Positions 7,204 to 15,336 of a stretch of DNA of 64,000 nucleotides are shown in pieces. Position 1 is the first letter of the stretch, and every line of letters begins with the position of its first letter. The stretch lies in NCBI RefSeq assembly GCF_009663465.1, contig NZ_QXHU01000005.1, positions 1-64,000 on the forward strand, in the 5' to 3' direction. A program made the position numbers and the translations under genes. The notes under the pieces were generated by a model. It made no database searches and was not told the origin of the DNA. It saw nothing but the letters and a program-made list of their open reading frames with translations. This stretch comes from Riemerella anatipestifer (lineage in GTDB: Bacteria > Bacteroidota > Bacteroidia > Flavobacteriales > Weeksellaceae).

Positions 7204-10062
7204 TTACATATAGTTCTCTATAGGTGCACAAGTACACACTAAGTTTCTGTCTCCATAAGCCTCATCTACTCTAGATACAGATGCAAAGAATTTATGCTCT
7301 CGTACCCAATCTAAAGGATAAGCTGCCTTCTCTCTAGAGTAAGGTTTGTCCCAAGAGTCAGAAAGTACCACTTGCTCTGTATGTGGTGCATTTTTAAGCA
7401 CATTATTTTGAGCATCAGCTTGTCCGTTAGCTATTTCTTCTATCTCTTTCTTAATAGAAATAAGAGCTTCTGCAAAACGGTCTAGTTCAGCCTTACTTTC
7501 AGATTCGGTTGGCTCTATCATCAGCGTACCTGCCACAGGGAAACTTACCGTAGGTGCGTGGAAACCGTAGTCCATCAATCGTTTAGCAACATCGGCTACC
7601 TCTATCCCTAGTGTCTTAAACTGACGGAAGTCCACAATACACTCGTGTGCTACTCTGCCCTGAGCATTAGTATAAAGAATAGGGAAATGCTCCTTTAAAA
7701 CATCTTTTAAATAGTTGGCATTAAGTATGGCATGCTCCGTAGCCTTTTTAAGACCTTGAGCTCCTAACATCTTGATATAAGCATAAGAGATATTAAGCAC
7801 TAATGACGACCCATAAGGTGCAGAAGAAATTGCCTGAATTGCCTGTGAACCCCCTACCCCAATATTAGGATTAGACGGTAAAAACGGAACTAAATGCTCT
7901 GCCACACAGATAGGTCCTACCCCTGGACCACCTCCACCGTGAGGGATTGCAAATGTTTTATGAAGATTAAGGTGGCACACATCTGCCCCAATAAGCCCTG
8001 GACTTGTAAAGCCTACTTGAGCGTTCATATTTGCCCCGTCCATATAAACTTGTCCGCCGTATTGGTGTACTAAGCTGGTAATTTGTCTGATATTAGCGTC
8101 AAAGAAGCCGTAAGTAGAAGGATAGGTAATCATTACCGCAGAAAGGTTTTCGCGGTGTTCTTCTGCCTTAGCTTTAAAGTCTTCAAAATCTATTTCTCCG
8201 TTTTCTAGGTTTTTCACTACAACCACTTTCATACCTGCCATTACTGCCGATGCTGGGTTGGTACCGTGAGCAGACTGAGGAATCAACACTATATTTCTAT
8301 GTCCTTCTCCTCTAGATTTATGATATTCTCGAATGACCATAAGCCCCGCATACTCGCCTTGAGCTCCAGAGTTAGGCTGTAAAGAAGTTCCTGCAAAACC
8401 TGTAATTTCTGCTAAATCTTTTTCTAATTCTTTAATCAATAACTGATAACCACCTGCTTGTTCCGTAGGTACAAATGGGTGAACACTACCCCACTCTGCC
8501 CAAGATAATGGCAACATTTCTGTGGCAGCATTCAGTTTCATTGTACAAGAACCTAGCGAAATCATAGAGTGAGTTAGAGATAAATCCTTTCTCTCTAATC
8601 TCTTGACGTAGCGCATCAGCTCCGTTTCTGTATGATACTTATTAAATACTTCATCTTTCAAGATTTCGTCCGTTCTTAATAAGTCTTTAGGTAAAGTACA
8701 CGCTTCTTTTATATTGATTTTGAAACTTTGCTTCGCTTTAAAGTTCGCAAAAGCATCTAATAATTTTTGTAACTTATCTTCAGTACAAGCCTCATTGAGT
8801 GCGATACTTACGATGCCTTCGGTAAAGTAGTTTAGGTTGATACTCTGACCTCTCATTAGCATCATCAAGTTGAGTTTTTCTTCCTCTGAAAGTGCTATTT
8901 TAACGGTATCAAAACTAGCTTCCTCCACCACTTGATAGCCTAATATCTTTAAAGACTCCGCAAGTGCATTCGCTTTATAGTGAATTTGATCTGCAATAAA
9001 CTCTAGACCTTTAGGTCCGTGATATACACAGTACATTCCTGCCATTACTGCTAAAAGAACTTGTGCTGTACAAATGTTAGAAGTCGCTTTTTCTCTTTTG
9101 ATATGCTGTTCTCTAGTCTGTAATGCCATTCTTAGCGCTCTCTTACCATACATATCTTGAGAAACCCCTATAATTCTACCAGGTATATCTCTCTTGTAAG
9201 ATTCTTGACAAGCAAAAAATGCTGCGTGTGGACCACCATATCCCATAGGAATACCAAACCTCTGTGTAGTACCTACCGCACAATCCGCCCCCATAGAGGC
9301 AGGAGATTTCAGCTTAACCAATGCCATTGGGTCGCAAGCCACCGCTACTTGTAGATTGTTTTCTTTATACTTAGCGATAGACTCTGTATAGTCTAATACC
9401 ACTCCGTTTTTACCTGGATACTGAAGTAGCACACCAAAAAAGCCTTCGCTTAGATTTTCTTTTTCGTGGCAACCCACTACGATTTCTATTCCTAGTCCAT
9501 CTGCTTTAGTTTGAAGTACAGCTACCGTCTGCGGTAATACTAACTCTGACACAAAAAAACGATTAGCTTCTGCTTTTTTCTGCTCTCTAGTTCGGTTTTC
9601 AAAGAACATATGCATAGCCTCTGCCGCTGCTGTACCTTCGTCTAGTAGAGAAGCATTGGCTAAAGGAAAGCCCGTTAACGAAGACACCACTGTCTGGAAG
9701 TTAAGCAACGCTTCTAGCCTACCTTGTGCTATCTCTGCCTGATATGGCGTATAAGCCGTGTACCAACTAGGATTTTCTAAAATATTTCTCTGAATTACCG
9801 ACGGCAATATAACATTGTGATAGCCAAACCCAATGTAATTATCAAAAAGATAATTCTTAGAGGCTAACTCCTTAGAATGAGAAAGCATTTCGTACTCCGA
9901 TAAGGGTTCTGAAATGCTTAAATCTTTATCCGCTCTAATATCTGCTGGTATGGTTTGAGAAATGAGTTCCTCTATTGAAGATACTCCTATCTTAGAAAGC
10001 ATCGCCTGTGTGTCTTGCTCGTTAAGACTAATGTGACGATTAACAAAGGCTTGTGTATTCAT
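7204..10062 (-). CDS. gcvP: Glycine dehydrogenase (decarboxylating), P protein
   Basis: P protein of the glycine cleavage system: PLP-dependent decarboxylation of glycine with transfer of the aminomethyl group to lipoyl-H protein. At 952 residues it is the single-chain form, in which the N-terminal (alpha) and C-terminal (beta) homologous halves are fused. The C-terminal half holds HLNLHKTFAIPHGGGGPG, with the PLP lysine near residue 703; TYPSTYGFF and the C-terminal VREHKFF, YGDRNLVC are also family hallmarks. It stands alone; gcvT and gcvH are not in the window. Upstream, 10063-10160 is AT-rich with no clear promoter match. Confidence 0.97.
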   Translation of the reverse strand: MNTQAFVNRHISLNEQDTQAMLSKIGVSSIEELISQTIPADIRADKDLSISEPLSEYEMLSHSKELASKNYLFDNYIGFGYHNVILPSVIQRNILENPSWYTAYTPYQAEIAQGRLEALLNFQTVVSSLTGFPLANASLLDEGTAAAEAMHMFFENRTREQKKAEANRFFVSELVLPQTVAVLQTKADGLGIEIVVGCHEKENLSEGFFGVLLQYPGKNGVVLDYTESIAKYKENNLQVAVACDPMALVKLKSPASMGADCAVGTTQRFGIPMGYGGPHAAFFACQESYKRDIPGRIIGVSQDMYGKRALRMALQTREQHIKREKATSNICTAQVLLAVMAGMYCVYHGPKGLEFIADQIHYKANALAESLKILGYQVVEEASFDTVKIALSEEEKLNLMMLMRGQSINLNYFTEGIVSIALNEACTEDKLQKLLDAFANFKAKQSFKINIKEACTLPKDLLRTDEILKDEVFNKYHTETELMRYVKRLERKDLSLTHSMISLGSCTMKLNAATEMLPLSWAEWGSVHPFVPTEQAGGYQLLIKELEKDLAEITGFAGTSLQPNSGAQGEYAGLMVIREYHKSRGEGHRNIVLIPQSAHGTNPASAVMAGMKVVVVKNLENGEIDFEDFKAKAEEHRENLSAVMITYPSTYGFFDANIRQITSLVHQYGGQVYMDGANMNAQVGFTSPGLIGADVCHLNLHKTFAIPHGGGGPGVGPICVAEHLVPFLPSNPNIGVGGSQAIQAISSAPYGSSLVLNISYAYIKMLGAQGLKKATEHAILNANYLKDVLKEHFPILYTNAQGRVAHECIVDFRQFKTLGIEVADVAKRLMDYGFHAPTVSFPVAGTLMIEPTESESKAELDRFAEALISIKKEIEEIANGQADAQNNVLKNAPHTEQVVLSDSWDKPYSREKAAYPLDWVREHKFFASVSRVDEAYGDRNLVCTCAPIENYM

Positions 10063-10162
10063 AAATTTTCTATTGTTTTTTTATTAGATTACAGAGCGTA
10101 AATTTATTACTTTTTAGTTTTCTATACAAAGATTTTGTTCACTTATACACCAATCTTTTGTA

Positions 10163-10275
10163 TTTGCACTACACTAATAGCCCCGATAGAAGCGGATACC
10201 CCACAGCGAAGAGGCGAAGTGAAGCGGAGCCTCTGAGCGAGGAGTATAAGCGGATAGCGGGAAGTAGCTCCTAAA
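10163..10275. repeat. GC-rich dispersed intergenic element, copy 1
   Basis: A GC-rich island in AT-rich intergenic DNA, reading AGCCCCGATAGAAGCGGATA at the left and AGCGGGAAGTAGCTCC at the right, with an internal AGAGGC/GCCTCT inverted repeat. It shares GAAGCGGAGC and a GAGG-GTAT-A-CG-ATAGC pattern with 57897-58027. I recall similar elements between genes in Chryseobacterium-type genomes, but that memory is not checked here. It holds no open frame of note. Confidence 0.55.
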
Positions 10276-10317
10276 TAAAATCTGATAAATATCAGCTAAT
10301 TTATAAATTTATTTTTA

Positions 10318-10348
10318 TTTGTATTTAATCCAAATTAGACTATATTTG
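10318..10348 (+). promoter_or_regulatory. Bacteroidota-type promoter of the small Cys/Lys-rich gene
   Basis: TTTG at 10318-10321 and TATATTTG at 10341-10348 are separated by 19 nt, matching the Bacteroidota TTTG - 19/20 - TAnnTTTG arrangement. The -7 box ends only 4 nt before the ATG at 10353, so the message may start at or next to the start codon. Confidence 0.65.
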
Positions 10349-10352
10349 CAAC

Positions 10353-10505
10353 ATGAATACAGCAGTAATTCCTTTTAAAGTACCTGTGCTTACGCCAGCA
10401 TTTTCGGCTGAACAAGAGATGTTTTGCAGCAAAAAGAAATGTTGTAAAAAGTTTAAAAAGGGCAAAAGGTGCAAAAAATGCCCTGGCAGATTGAAAATGG
10501 CTTAA
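10353..10505 (+). CDS. Small Cys/Lys-rich protein, 50 residues
   Basis: A 50-codon frame begins MNTAVIPFKVPVLTPAFSA and ends in a basic, cysteine-rich tail: MFCSKKKCC, then KKGKRCKKCPGR. It has five cysteines and about fifteen Lys/Arg in the last 30 residues. Such composition suggests metal or nucleic acid binding, but no family is recognised. Support for its being real: a well-spaced promoter just upstream, and a stop codon that overlaps the convergent J-domain gene's stop by 2 nt. The CCxxC spacing is not a standard zinc finger. Function unknown. Confidence 0.65.
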   Translation: MNTAVIPFKVPVLTPAFSAEQEMFCSKKKCCKKFKKGKRCKKCPGRLKMA

Positions 10506-11122
10506 CGAAAAAGCAATAGCAAAAGTATAATTGCTAATAGTAAAGCTATGATATACGGAAGTTTGCTAGATTGGTTGGCAATACTCTGTTCTGTATTGGT
10601 AAAATGAGTTTCAGGGAGAGGTGTTTCTACCTCTTGTATTTCTTTTATAGTAATGCCTTTGGCAACGGTTTTTTGCAATAGTGTGTTGGTGGCGTTCAGT
10701 AAAATTCGGCACTCTCCGTTCGCATCAAATTGTGTGATTTTCACCTTTTTTTCTCCATAGTTTTTTACTAGACCAAAAGGGATTATTTTTATTACATCAG
10801 CGTTTTGTGTCTGCCAATTCAGGATAATTTCTTCGCCCTTTTTTACTCGGAGTTTATTTGCGTGGAAAGTCTTGATATAAGGCGGTTGGTCGGATTTGAT
10901 GTTTTGTTGTATTTGTGCTAGTTTTTGGTCGTGTAAACTTCTACTACTTGAGTTGATAAGCACCTCGTAAGCCTCCTGAACTTCTCTGAAACGCTCCACA
11001 AAAAATGAATCGTTTTCGTTTTTATCAGGGTGATATTTAAGCGATAACTTTCGGTAAGCCTTCTTGATGTCTTCCGATGTAGCCTCTTCCGAAATTCCTA
11101 AAAAGTAATAGTAATTTTTCAC
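10502..11122 (-). CDS. J-domain (DnaJ-like) membrane-anchored protein
   Basis: 206 residues. The N-terminal J domain (1-65) carries the HPD motif at 31-33 (KYHPDKN), so it should stimulate an Hsp70 ATPase. Residues about 85-150 look like a beta-rich domain (KVKKGEEIILNWQTQNAD-type), and the C-terminus ends in a membrane helix (about 188-205, PYIIALLLAIILLLLLF) followed by Arg. It lacks the Gly/Phe, zinc-finger and C-terminal domains of DnaJ, so it is a type III J protein, tail-anchored with the J domain in the cytoplasm. It starts 1 nt after the upstream oxidoreductase gene stops. Confidence 0.85.
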   Translation of the reverse strand: MKNYYYFLGISEEATSEDIKKAYRKLSLKYHPDKNENDSFFVERFREVQEAYEVLINSSSRSLHDQKLAQIQQNIKSDQPPYIKTFHANKLRVKKGEEIILNWQTQNADVIKIIPFGLVKNYGEKKVKITQFDANGECRILLNATNTLLQKTVAKGITIKEIQEVETPLPETHFTNTEQSIANQSSKLPYIIALLLAIILLLLLFR

Positions 11123-11123
11123 C

Positions 11124-11768
11124 TCAAACCAATTCCAAAATTTGTTTTAGTTCTAAAATATGAGTGCCTGTTTTGTACCTTTCCACCGATTTTACCATTG
11201 CTCTACTTAAATCTTTCACTGATATAGGCTGATATTTTTTCAACAATCCTACTTTATTAAAAGTATTTAATATAGGTAGTGAAATACGCTCTCCCAATCT
11301 CTTGGTTTCAGGGCGTATAAGTAAACTTGGTCTTAAAATAAGAAGGCTAGGGAAATTAAGCTCTGTAATAGCCTCCTCTAGTTTACCCTTCATTTTAGAA
11401 TAGAAAATTGGCGAATTTTTATCTGCTCCCATAGAAGATATTAAAACCAATGTAGAAACACCGTTTTCTTTAGCTATTTTAGCAAATGTGTATTGGTAAT
11501 CATAATCCACACGCCACTGAGCGTCTTGACTTCCTGCGTCTTTAAGTGTAGTTCCTAAACAAGAAAATGCAACATCTCCGCTAATAATAGCCGAACTTTG
11601 TTCTAAATGATTAAAATCTACTTTACAAACCTCCACTTTTGGTAACGACAAAGCACCCTCTCTCCTAGATAACGCCACCATCGACTGATACGACAAATCG
11701 TTAGAAAGTGTATCTAATAGAGCCTTACCCGTAGCTCCCGTCCCACCAATAACTACTGCTTTTTTCAT
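11124..11768 (-). CDS. NAD(P)-binding Rossmann-fold oxidoreductase
   Basis: About 214 residues from MKKAVVIGGTGATGK. The N-terminal glycine motif GGTGATG is that of NAD(P)H-binding atypical short-chain dehydrogenases (NmrA/HTATIP2-like); SCLGTTLKDAG, LISSMGA and the YSKMKGKLE active-site-like segment follow the same family. Substrate unknown. Five codons of in-frame extension (MYFNE) exist upstream, but MKK is the family start. It lies between tpx and the J-domain gene, with a terminator separating it from tpx. Confidence 0.8.
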   Translation of the reverse strand: MKKAVVIGGTGATGKALLDTLSNDLSYQSMVALSRREGALSLPKVEVCKVDFNHLEQSSAIISGDVAFSCLGTTLKDAGSQDAQWRVDYDYQYTFAKIAKENGVSTLVLISSMGADKNSPIFYSKMKGKLEEAITELNFPSLLILRPSLLIRPETKRLGERISLPILNTFNKVGLLKKYQPISVKDLSRAMVKSVERYKTGTHILELKQILELV

Positions 11769-11784
11769 CTCATTAAAATACAAA

Positions 11785-11812
11785 AAGGGAGAGCCTACAT
11801 TAGTTCTCCCTT
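11785..11812 (-). terminator. Terminator of tpx
   Basis: Eight-bp stem AAGGGAGA/TCTCCCTT with a 12-nt loop, followed on the minus strand by TTTTTG. It lies 9 nt past the tpx stop and overlaps the leader of the next gene. Confidence 0.7.
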
Positions 11813-11821
11813 CAAAAAGAT

Positions 11822-12319
11822 TTATTTTAAGCTCGCTAAAGCGGCTTCGTAGTTAGGCTCGTTAGTAATTTCGGATACTTGTTCTGTGTAAATCACTTTA
11901 TCATTTTCATCAGTGATGATAACCGCTCTACTCAACAATCCTTTAAGTGGTGAGTCTGCTAAAGTAACGCCAAATTCTTCACCAAAATTACTTCTGAAAT
12001 CAGATAATGTTTCTACATTATTTAAACCTTCCGCAGCACAAAAACGCCCCAATGCAAATGGTAAATCTCTAGAAATGTTTATTACTACCGTGTTTTCTAA
12101 TTTAGATGCCTCTTCATTAAATTTTCTCGCTGAAGCCGCACATACTCCCGTGTCTATACTAGGGAAAATGTTAAGTACTTTTCTTTTTCCTAAAAAGTCA
12201 TTTTTAGTTTTTTCGCTTAAATCTGAAGCTACTAGATTAAAGTCTTTTATCGTTTCTCCTAGTTTAGGAAGTTCTCCTACACTACTAATTTCATTACCTT
12301 TTAATGTTAGTTTTGCCAT
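11822..12319 (-). CDS. tpx: Thiol peroxidase
   Basis: Tpx is a periplasmic or cytoplasmic peroxiredoxin that reduces peroxides with thioredoxin. From [11 protein letters not shown] it has 165 residues, the family length. The peroxidatic cysteine is Cys60 in DTGVCAAS and the resolving cysteine is Cys94 in RFCAAEGL, as in atypical 2-Cys Tpx. The frame is open for another 30 codons upstream, but that segment is not family-like, so the internal Met is chosen. Single gene followed by its own terminator. Confidence 0.95.
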   Translation of the reverse strand: MAKLTLKGNEISSVGELPKLGETIKDFNLVASDLSEKTKNDFLGKRKVLNIFPSIDTGVCAASARKFNEEASKLENTVVINISRDLPFALGRFCAAEGLNNVETLSDFRSNFGEEFGVTLADSPLKGLLSRAVIITDENDKVIYTEQVSEITNEPNYEAALASLK

Positions 12320-12443
12320 TTTAAATGTTTTAATATTTATCAAAAATAAATATAAATTTCTTACAAACCTATTTATTAAGTCATTATAATTTATTGTATT
12401 ATAGAACATGGATTGATTTTCGTAAATAAAGTAAGACTCTAGA

Positions 12444-13139
12444 CTAGCAACTAGTTAAAATTTAGTAGTTTCCATAATTCTTTTTCCATATCCTTTGACT
12501 CTTTTCTCCATCTCCACTCATACTCTTTATAAATAGAGTACAAAAGTAGATTTCACCCCATTAAATTTTGTTCATCTTCGCTTGGTAAAACTCCAAAAAC
12601 TTTCTATTCCATTAATATGAACACCATTCTGATTTGAAAAACTTTTACTCTTATCAATTCTAAAATGCTTCTTGTATCCCATATCTAAAAGTCCACTATA
12701 ACCTCGCCAAACATCTGTAAACGAAATACTTTCCAATGAAACTTTTCCTCGAATAACTTTTTTTAACGTTTCACTTTTTGCATTTGGAATCAGTTCGGTA
12801 TAAAACGTCTTTTCTTTCAAAAACGTCAAAAACAGATTGTTTCCAAGTTCCTCTTCCTCGTTTTTGTGGTCTGTTAGTCCCTCGTAATCGCCTTGCTCCA
12901 AAATAAACCTCATCTAATTCAACTTCTCCAAAAAAAATAAATTTAAATCTTCTTGTTGTTTTTTCAAAAATTACTTCCCGAAAGATCCTAAAATATCGGT
13001 TAATGGTGTTTCTATTGAGCTCTAAAATTTCTGCTATTTTCGCTGCATCAATATTGCTACAAAACACTTGATTATTTTTTACTTTAATAATGCATTGAAT
13101 AGAATTATTGTTATTCCTGTTTAATTTATTGGTTACTAG
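12444..13139 (-). mobile_element. Remnant IS1595-family insertion sequence
   Basis: Extent estimated from the transposase remnant and from partly matching ends CTAGCAAC at 12444-12451 and GTTACTAG at 13132-13139 (7 of 8 in inverted orientation). No flanking target duplication is evident. The element sits between tpx and tig and is defective. Confidence 0.5.
12451..13100 (-). pseudogene. Broken IS1595-family (ISXO2-like) transposase
   Basis: Minus-strand pieces match an ISXO2-like DDE transposase in order: a helix-turn-helix-like start (IAEILELNRNTINRYF), the first acidic block VELDEVYFGARRLRG with KRGRG, then VFDVFERK, then after a frameshift near 12805 the block ELIPNAKSETLKKVIRGKVS, DVWRGYSGLLDMGYKKHFRI and HINGIESFWSFTKRR. 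A stop codon interrupts at 12572-12574; the usual C-terminus (KFNG...EYEWRW...LWKLL) is still readable to 12451. A frameshift and an internal stop mean that it cannot make transposase. The candidate ends CTAGCAAC (12444) and GTTACTAG (13139) are weak inverted repeats. Confidence 0.85.
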
Positions 13140-13145
13140 ATATAA

Positions 13146-13178
13146 AAAATCCTCGCTTTATATAAAAGCGAGGATTTT
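13146..13178 (-). terminator. Terminator of tig
   Basis: A perfect 14-bp stem (AAAATCCTCGCTTT at 13146-13159 with 13165-13178) and a 5-nt loop, with A/T runs on both sides; it lies 29 nt past the tig stop codon. Confidence 0.8.
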
Positions 13179-13206
13179 AAAAATATATTAAATTACAAGG
13201 GTAATA

Positions 13207-14541
13207 TTAACCTTGTACTTCTTTTAAGAAATCATCATGAGAGATTTTACTTTCCTTTTTAGAAGCTTTCTCTAAGATAACATCTTTTAGTTTAGCCATA
13301 GCTACCTCTGAAGATATTTGTCTTACTTGCTCTTGGTTTTTAAGCATTTCTACAGCGTACTTTTGGATTTCCTCATCAGAAAGATGGTGGATGCCGTAAA
13401 TAGCTAACTGATTTCTCACTAATTGCTCAGCTTGAGCTAAAACATCAGCATAATCTATCTTAACATCATTGTCAGACATTAGCTTACCTTCAATAACTTG
13501 ATATTTAATTTGGTTCTTTTCCGCTTCAAATATCTCCTTAGCTTGCTCTTCTGTTGCAATATTTGGATTAGAGAACATTAACCACTTGATTAAGAATGTT
13601 TCTGGAAGTTTTACTTCTTCCTTTTCGGTGATTTGCTCCAATACCTTATTTACAAAGTGTACATCTGCATTCTGTTGGAAATATTCGTCTAATTCAGATT
13701 TTACTTTAGCTTTAAGCTCTTCTTCAGACTTTACAGTATCTTTACCGTAAACAGAGTCAAATAACTCTTGGTTTAGTTCAGCTAAGTTCAGTTTGTAAAT
13801 ATCTTTTACAGTTACTTCAACTTCATTGTGATGTAGTTGCTCCGCTTCTTCTTTAGCAAATCCTAAAAACTTAGCTAAATCCTCATCTTTAGTAAGGTCT
13901 TCTTTAGAAACTTTTACAGACTCCTCTTTTTTAAGTTTTTTAACCAATTCAAAAGCAACTTTGTTTTCAGCATTGATAACCACATGCTTAGGCGCGTGGT
14001 GGTGCTCACCTTCTGCATCTTCTTCTACCACTTGAGAAACTTCTAGAGAGATGTAAGAATCTTTAGTTATTTTTTCTTGAGCTTCTCTTTCGGCAAATCT
14101 CTTTTGCATATTCTCTATGCTTTGCCCTACTTCTTTATCAGAAGCCTCTATCTTGTAGTGAGGAGCTTCATATTTTGCTAAATCAATGTTGAAACTTGGT
14201 TCGAAACCTACTTCAAAAGAAAGTTCTAATTGCTCCTGATTAGTGTCTAGTTCTTCTACTGGAACTGGTACAGGCTGTCCTAATAGTCTTAGTTTATTTT
14301 CGTTGATATAGTTATTAAGACCTTCTGAAACTTGCTTGTTGATTTCCTCGTAAGTTAATCCAGCTTCGTACTGTCTTTTAATCATTCCTAGTGGAGCTTT
14401 ACCTTTTCTAAAACCAGGAATAGTAGCGTTTTTAGCGTAGTTAATTAACTGTTTTTCAACTTTGTCTTTGTAATCTTTTTTATCCAAAGTTACTGTAAGC
14501 AAAGCGCTTACTTCATCGTGATTTTTACTCGTAACCTTCAT
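13207..14541 (-). CDS. tig: Trigger factor
   Basis: Ribosome-associated chaperone for nascent chains, 444 residues. The N-terminal ribosome-binding domain contains the signature GFRKGKAPLGMIKRQYEAGL (GFRxGKxP near residues 41-48). The C-terminal helical substrate-binding domain fills residues about 250-444. The middle, FKBP-like region is divergent (about 145-250, rich in Glu and His) and lacks obvious PPIase active-site residues, as in other Bacteroidota trigger factors, so peptidyl-prolyl isomerase activity is doubtful. A TATTTTTG box on the minus strand lies 22 nt upstream. Confidence 0.93.
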   Translation of the reverse strand: MKVTSKNHDEVSALLTVTLDKKDYKDKVEKQLINYAKNATIPGFRKGKAPLGMIKRQYEAGLTYEEINKQVSEGLNNYINENKLRLLGQPVPVPVEELDTNQEQLELSFEVGFEPSFNIDLAKYEAPHYKIEASDKEVGQSIENMQKRFAEREAQEKITKDSYISLEVSQVVEEDAEGEHHHAPKHVVINAENKVAFELVKKLKKEESVKVSKEDLTKDEDLAKFLGFAKEEAEQLHHNEVEVTVKDIYKLNLAELNQELFDSVYGKDTVKSEEELKAKVKSELDEYFQQNADVHFVNKVLEQITEKEEVKLPETFLIKWLMFSNPNIATEEQAKEIFEAEKNQIKYQVIEGKLMSDNDVKIDYADVLAQAEQLVRNQLAIYGIHHLSDEEIQKYAVEMLKNQEQVRQISSEVAMAKLKDVILEKASKKESKISHDDFLKEVQG

Positions 14542-14562
14542 TAATTGAAATTTTTATAGTGG

Positions 14563-14570
14563 CAAAAATA
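14563..14570 (-). promoter_or_regulatory. Candidate -7 box for tig
   Basis: Minus-strand TATTTTTG fits TAnnTTTG, 21 nt upstream of the tig ATG. Confidence 0.45.
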
Positions 14571-14608
14571 ATAAAAATAACTGGCTTTTGGGCAATATTA
14601 GTATGAAA

Positions 14609-14638
14609 AAATCAGCTTCAAATTTTCGGAGCTGATTT
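14609..14638 (-). terminator. Terminator of the TonB-receptor operon
   Basis: Eleven-bp stem AAATCAGCTTC / GGAGCTGATTT (one G-T pair) with an 8-nt loop, followed on the minus strand by TTTTTTCAT. It lies about 95 nt beyond the lipoprotein stop. Confidence 0.65.
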
Positions 14639-14732
14639 CATTCTTCGTGTATAGTGATAAATAACTATTGTAAAGTGCAATTTTGGTAAATGAAAGCAAA
14701 AAATACTAATAATTGCTCATAGTTATATAATT

Positions 14733-15299
14733 TTATTTAACATTAAATGTAGCATCAATATCCTCTTCTCCACCTGTTACAGTTCCTGCTTCATCTCCAT
14801 TAGCATCGCTCATTTTCACAGAAGTGGGAAGGTGGTAAAGTCTAATATTGGCTTTAGCTCCTGTTTTTGGAGCAGATGTTACTTGCCACTGTGTTTTTAG
14901 CCCTATCTTAGAGCCATCTTTTCTGGTGCTTTCAGCTTCGTCTTTTCTGGTAATTTTAACGTCTACATTAGAGAAATTGTAAGTGAAAAAATGTTCTTCC
15001 TTTAGTTCTATGATTTCACCAGTTACATCGTGGGTATGGTTATCATGAGGAGCCACTAAAGATAGTTGAACGTTATAAGTATTGTTTTCTTTTAAAATTA
15101 ACTCTTTATCAGCGCCTTCTGCACTAAATGTAGCCGTCTGAGTACTGTTGTCAGCAGTATTGGTAAGTGTAACGGTGAGGTATTGTACTTCATCGTGGTT
15201 ATGCACTTCTACAGGCACTTCATTATTGTCTCTACAAGAGTTGAGTGCTAAAATACTTATTACAGATAATACTACAGTTTTTAAAAGTGAATGTTTCAT
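14733..15299 (-). CDS. His-rich lipoprotein encoded with a TonB receptor
   Basis: 188 residues with a lipoprotein signal peptide and lipobox LALNSC (cysteine at residue 22), followed by RDNNE. Two histidine/acid clusters stand out: VHNHDEV (about 32-38) and PHDNHTHD (about 84-91), suggesting binding of a divalent metal. The rest is beta-rich (TVTLTNTADNSTQT...). It is the last gene of the operon and begins 37 nt after the TonB receptor stops. I read it as a surface or periplasmic metal-binding partner of the receptor; no named family is recognised with certainty and the metal is unknown. Confidence 0.75.
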   Translation of the reverse strand: MKHSLLKTVVLSVISILALNSCRDNNEVPVEVHNHDEVQYLTVTLTNTADNSTQTATFSAEGADKELILKENNTYNVQLSLVAPHDNHTHDVTGEIIELKEEHFFTYNFSNVDVKITRKDEAESTRKDGSKIGLKTQWQVTSAPKTGAKANIRLYHLPTSVKMSDANGDEAGTVTGGEEDIDATFNVK

Positions 15300-15336
15300 A
15301 ATGTTTTAAAATTGTTTAAATTAAAAATGTTAATAG

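Noticed and set aside
11822-12409. Longer start for tpx with a hydrophobic extension
   Set aside because: The extension is AT-rich and unlike any Tpx N-terminus; [11 protein letters not shown] matches the family start.
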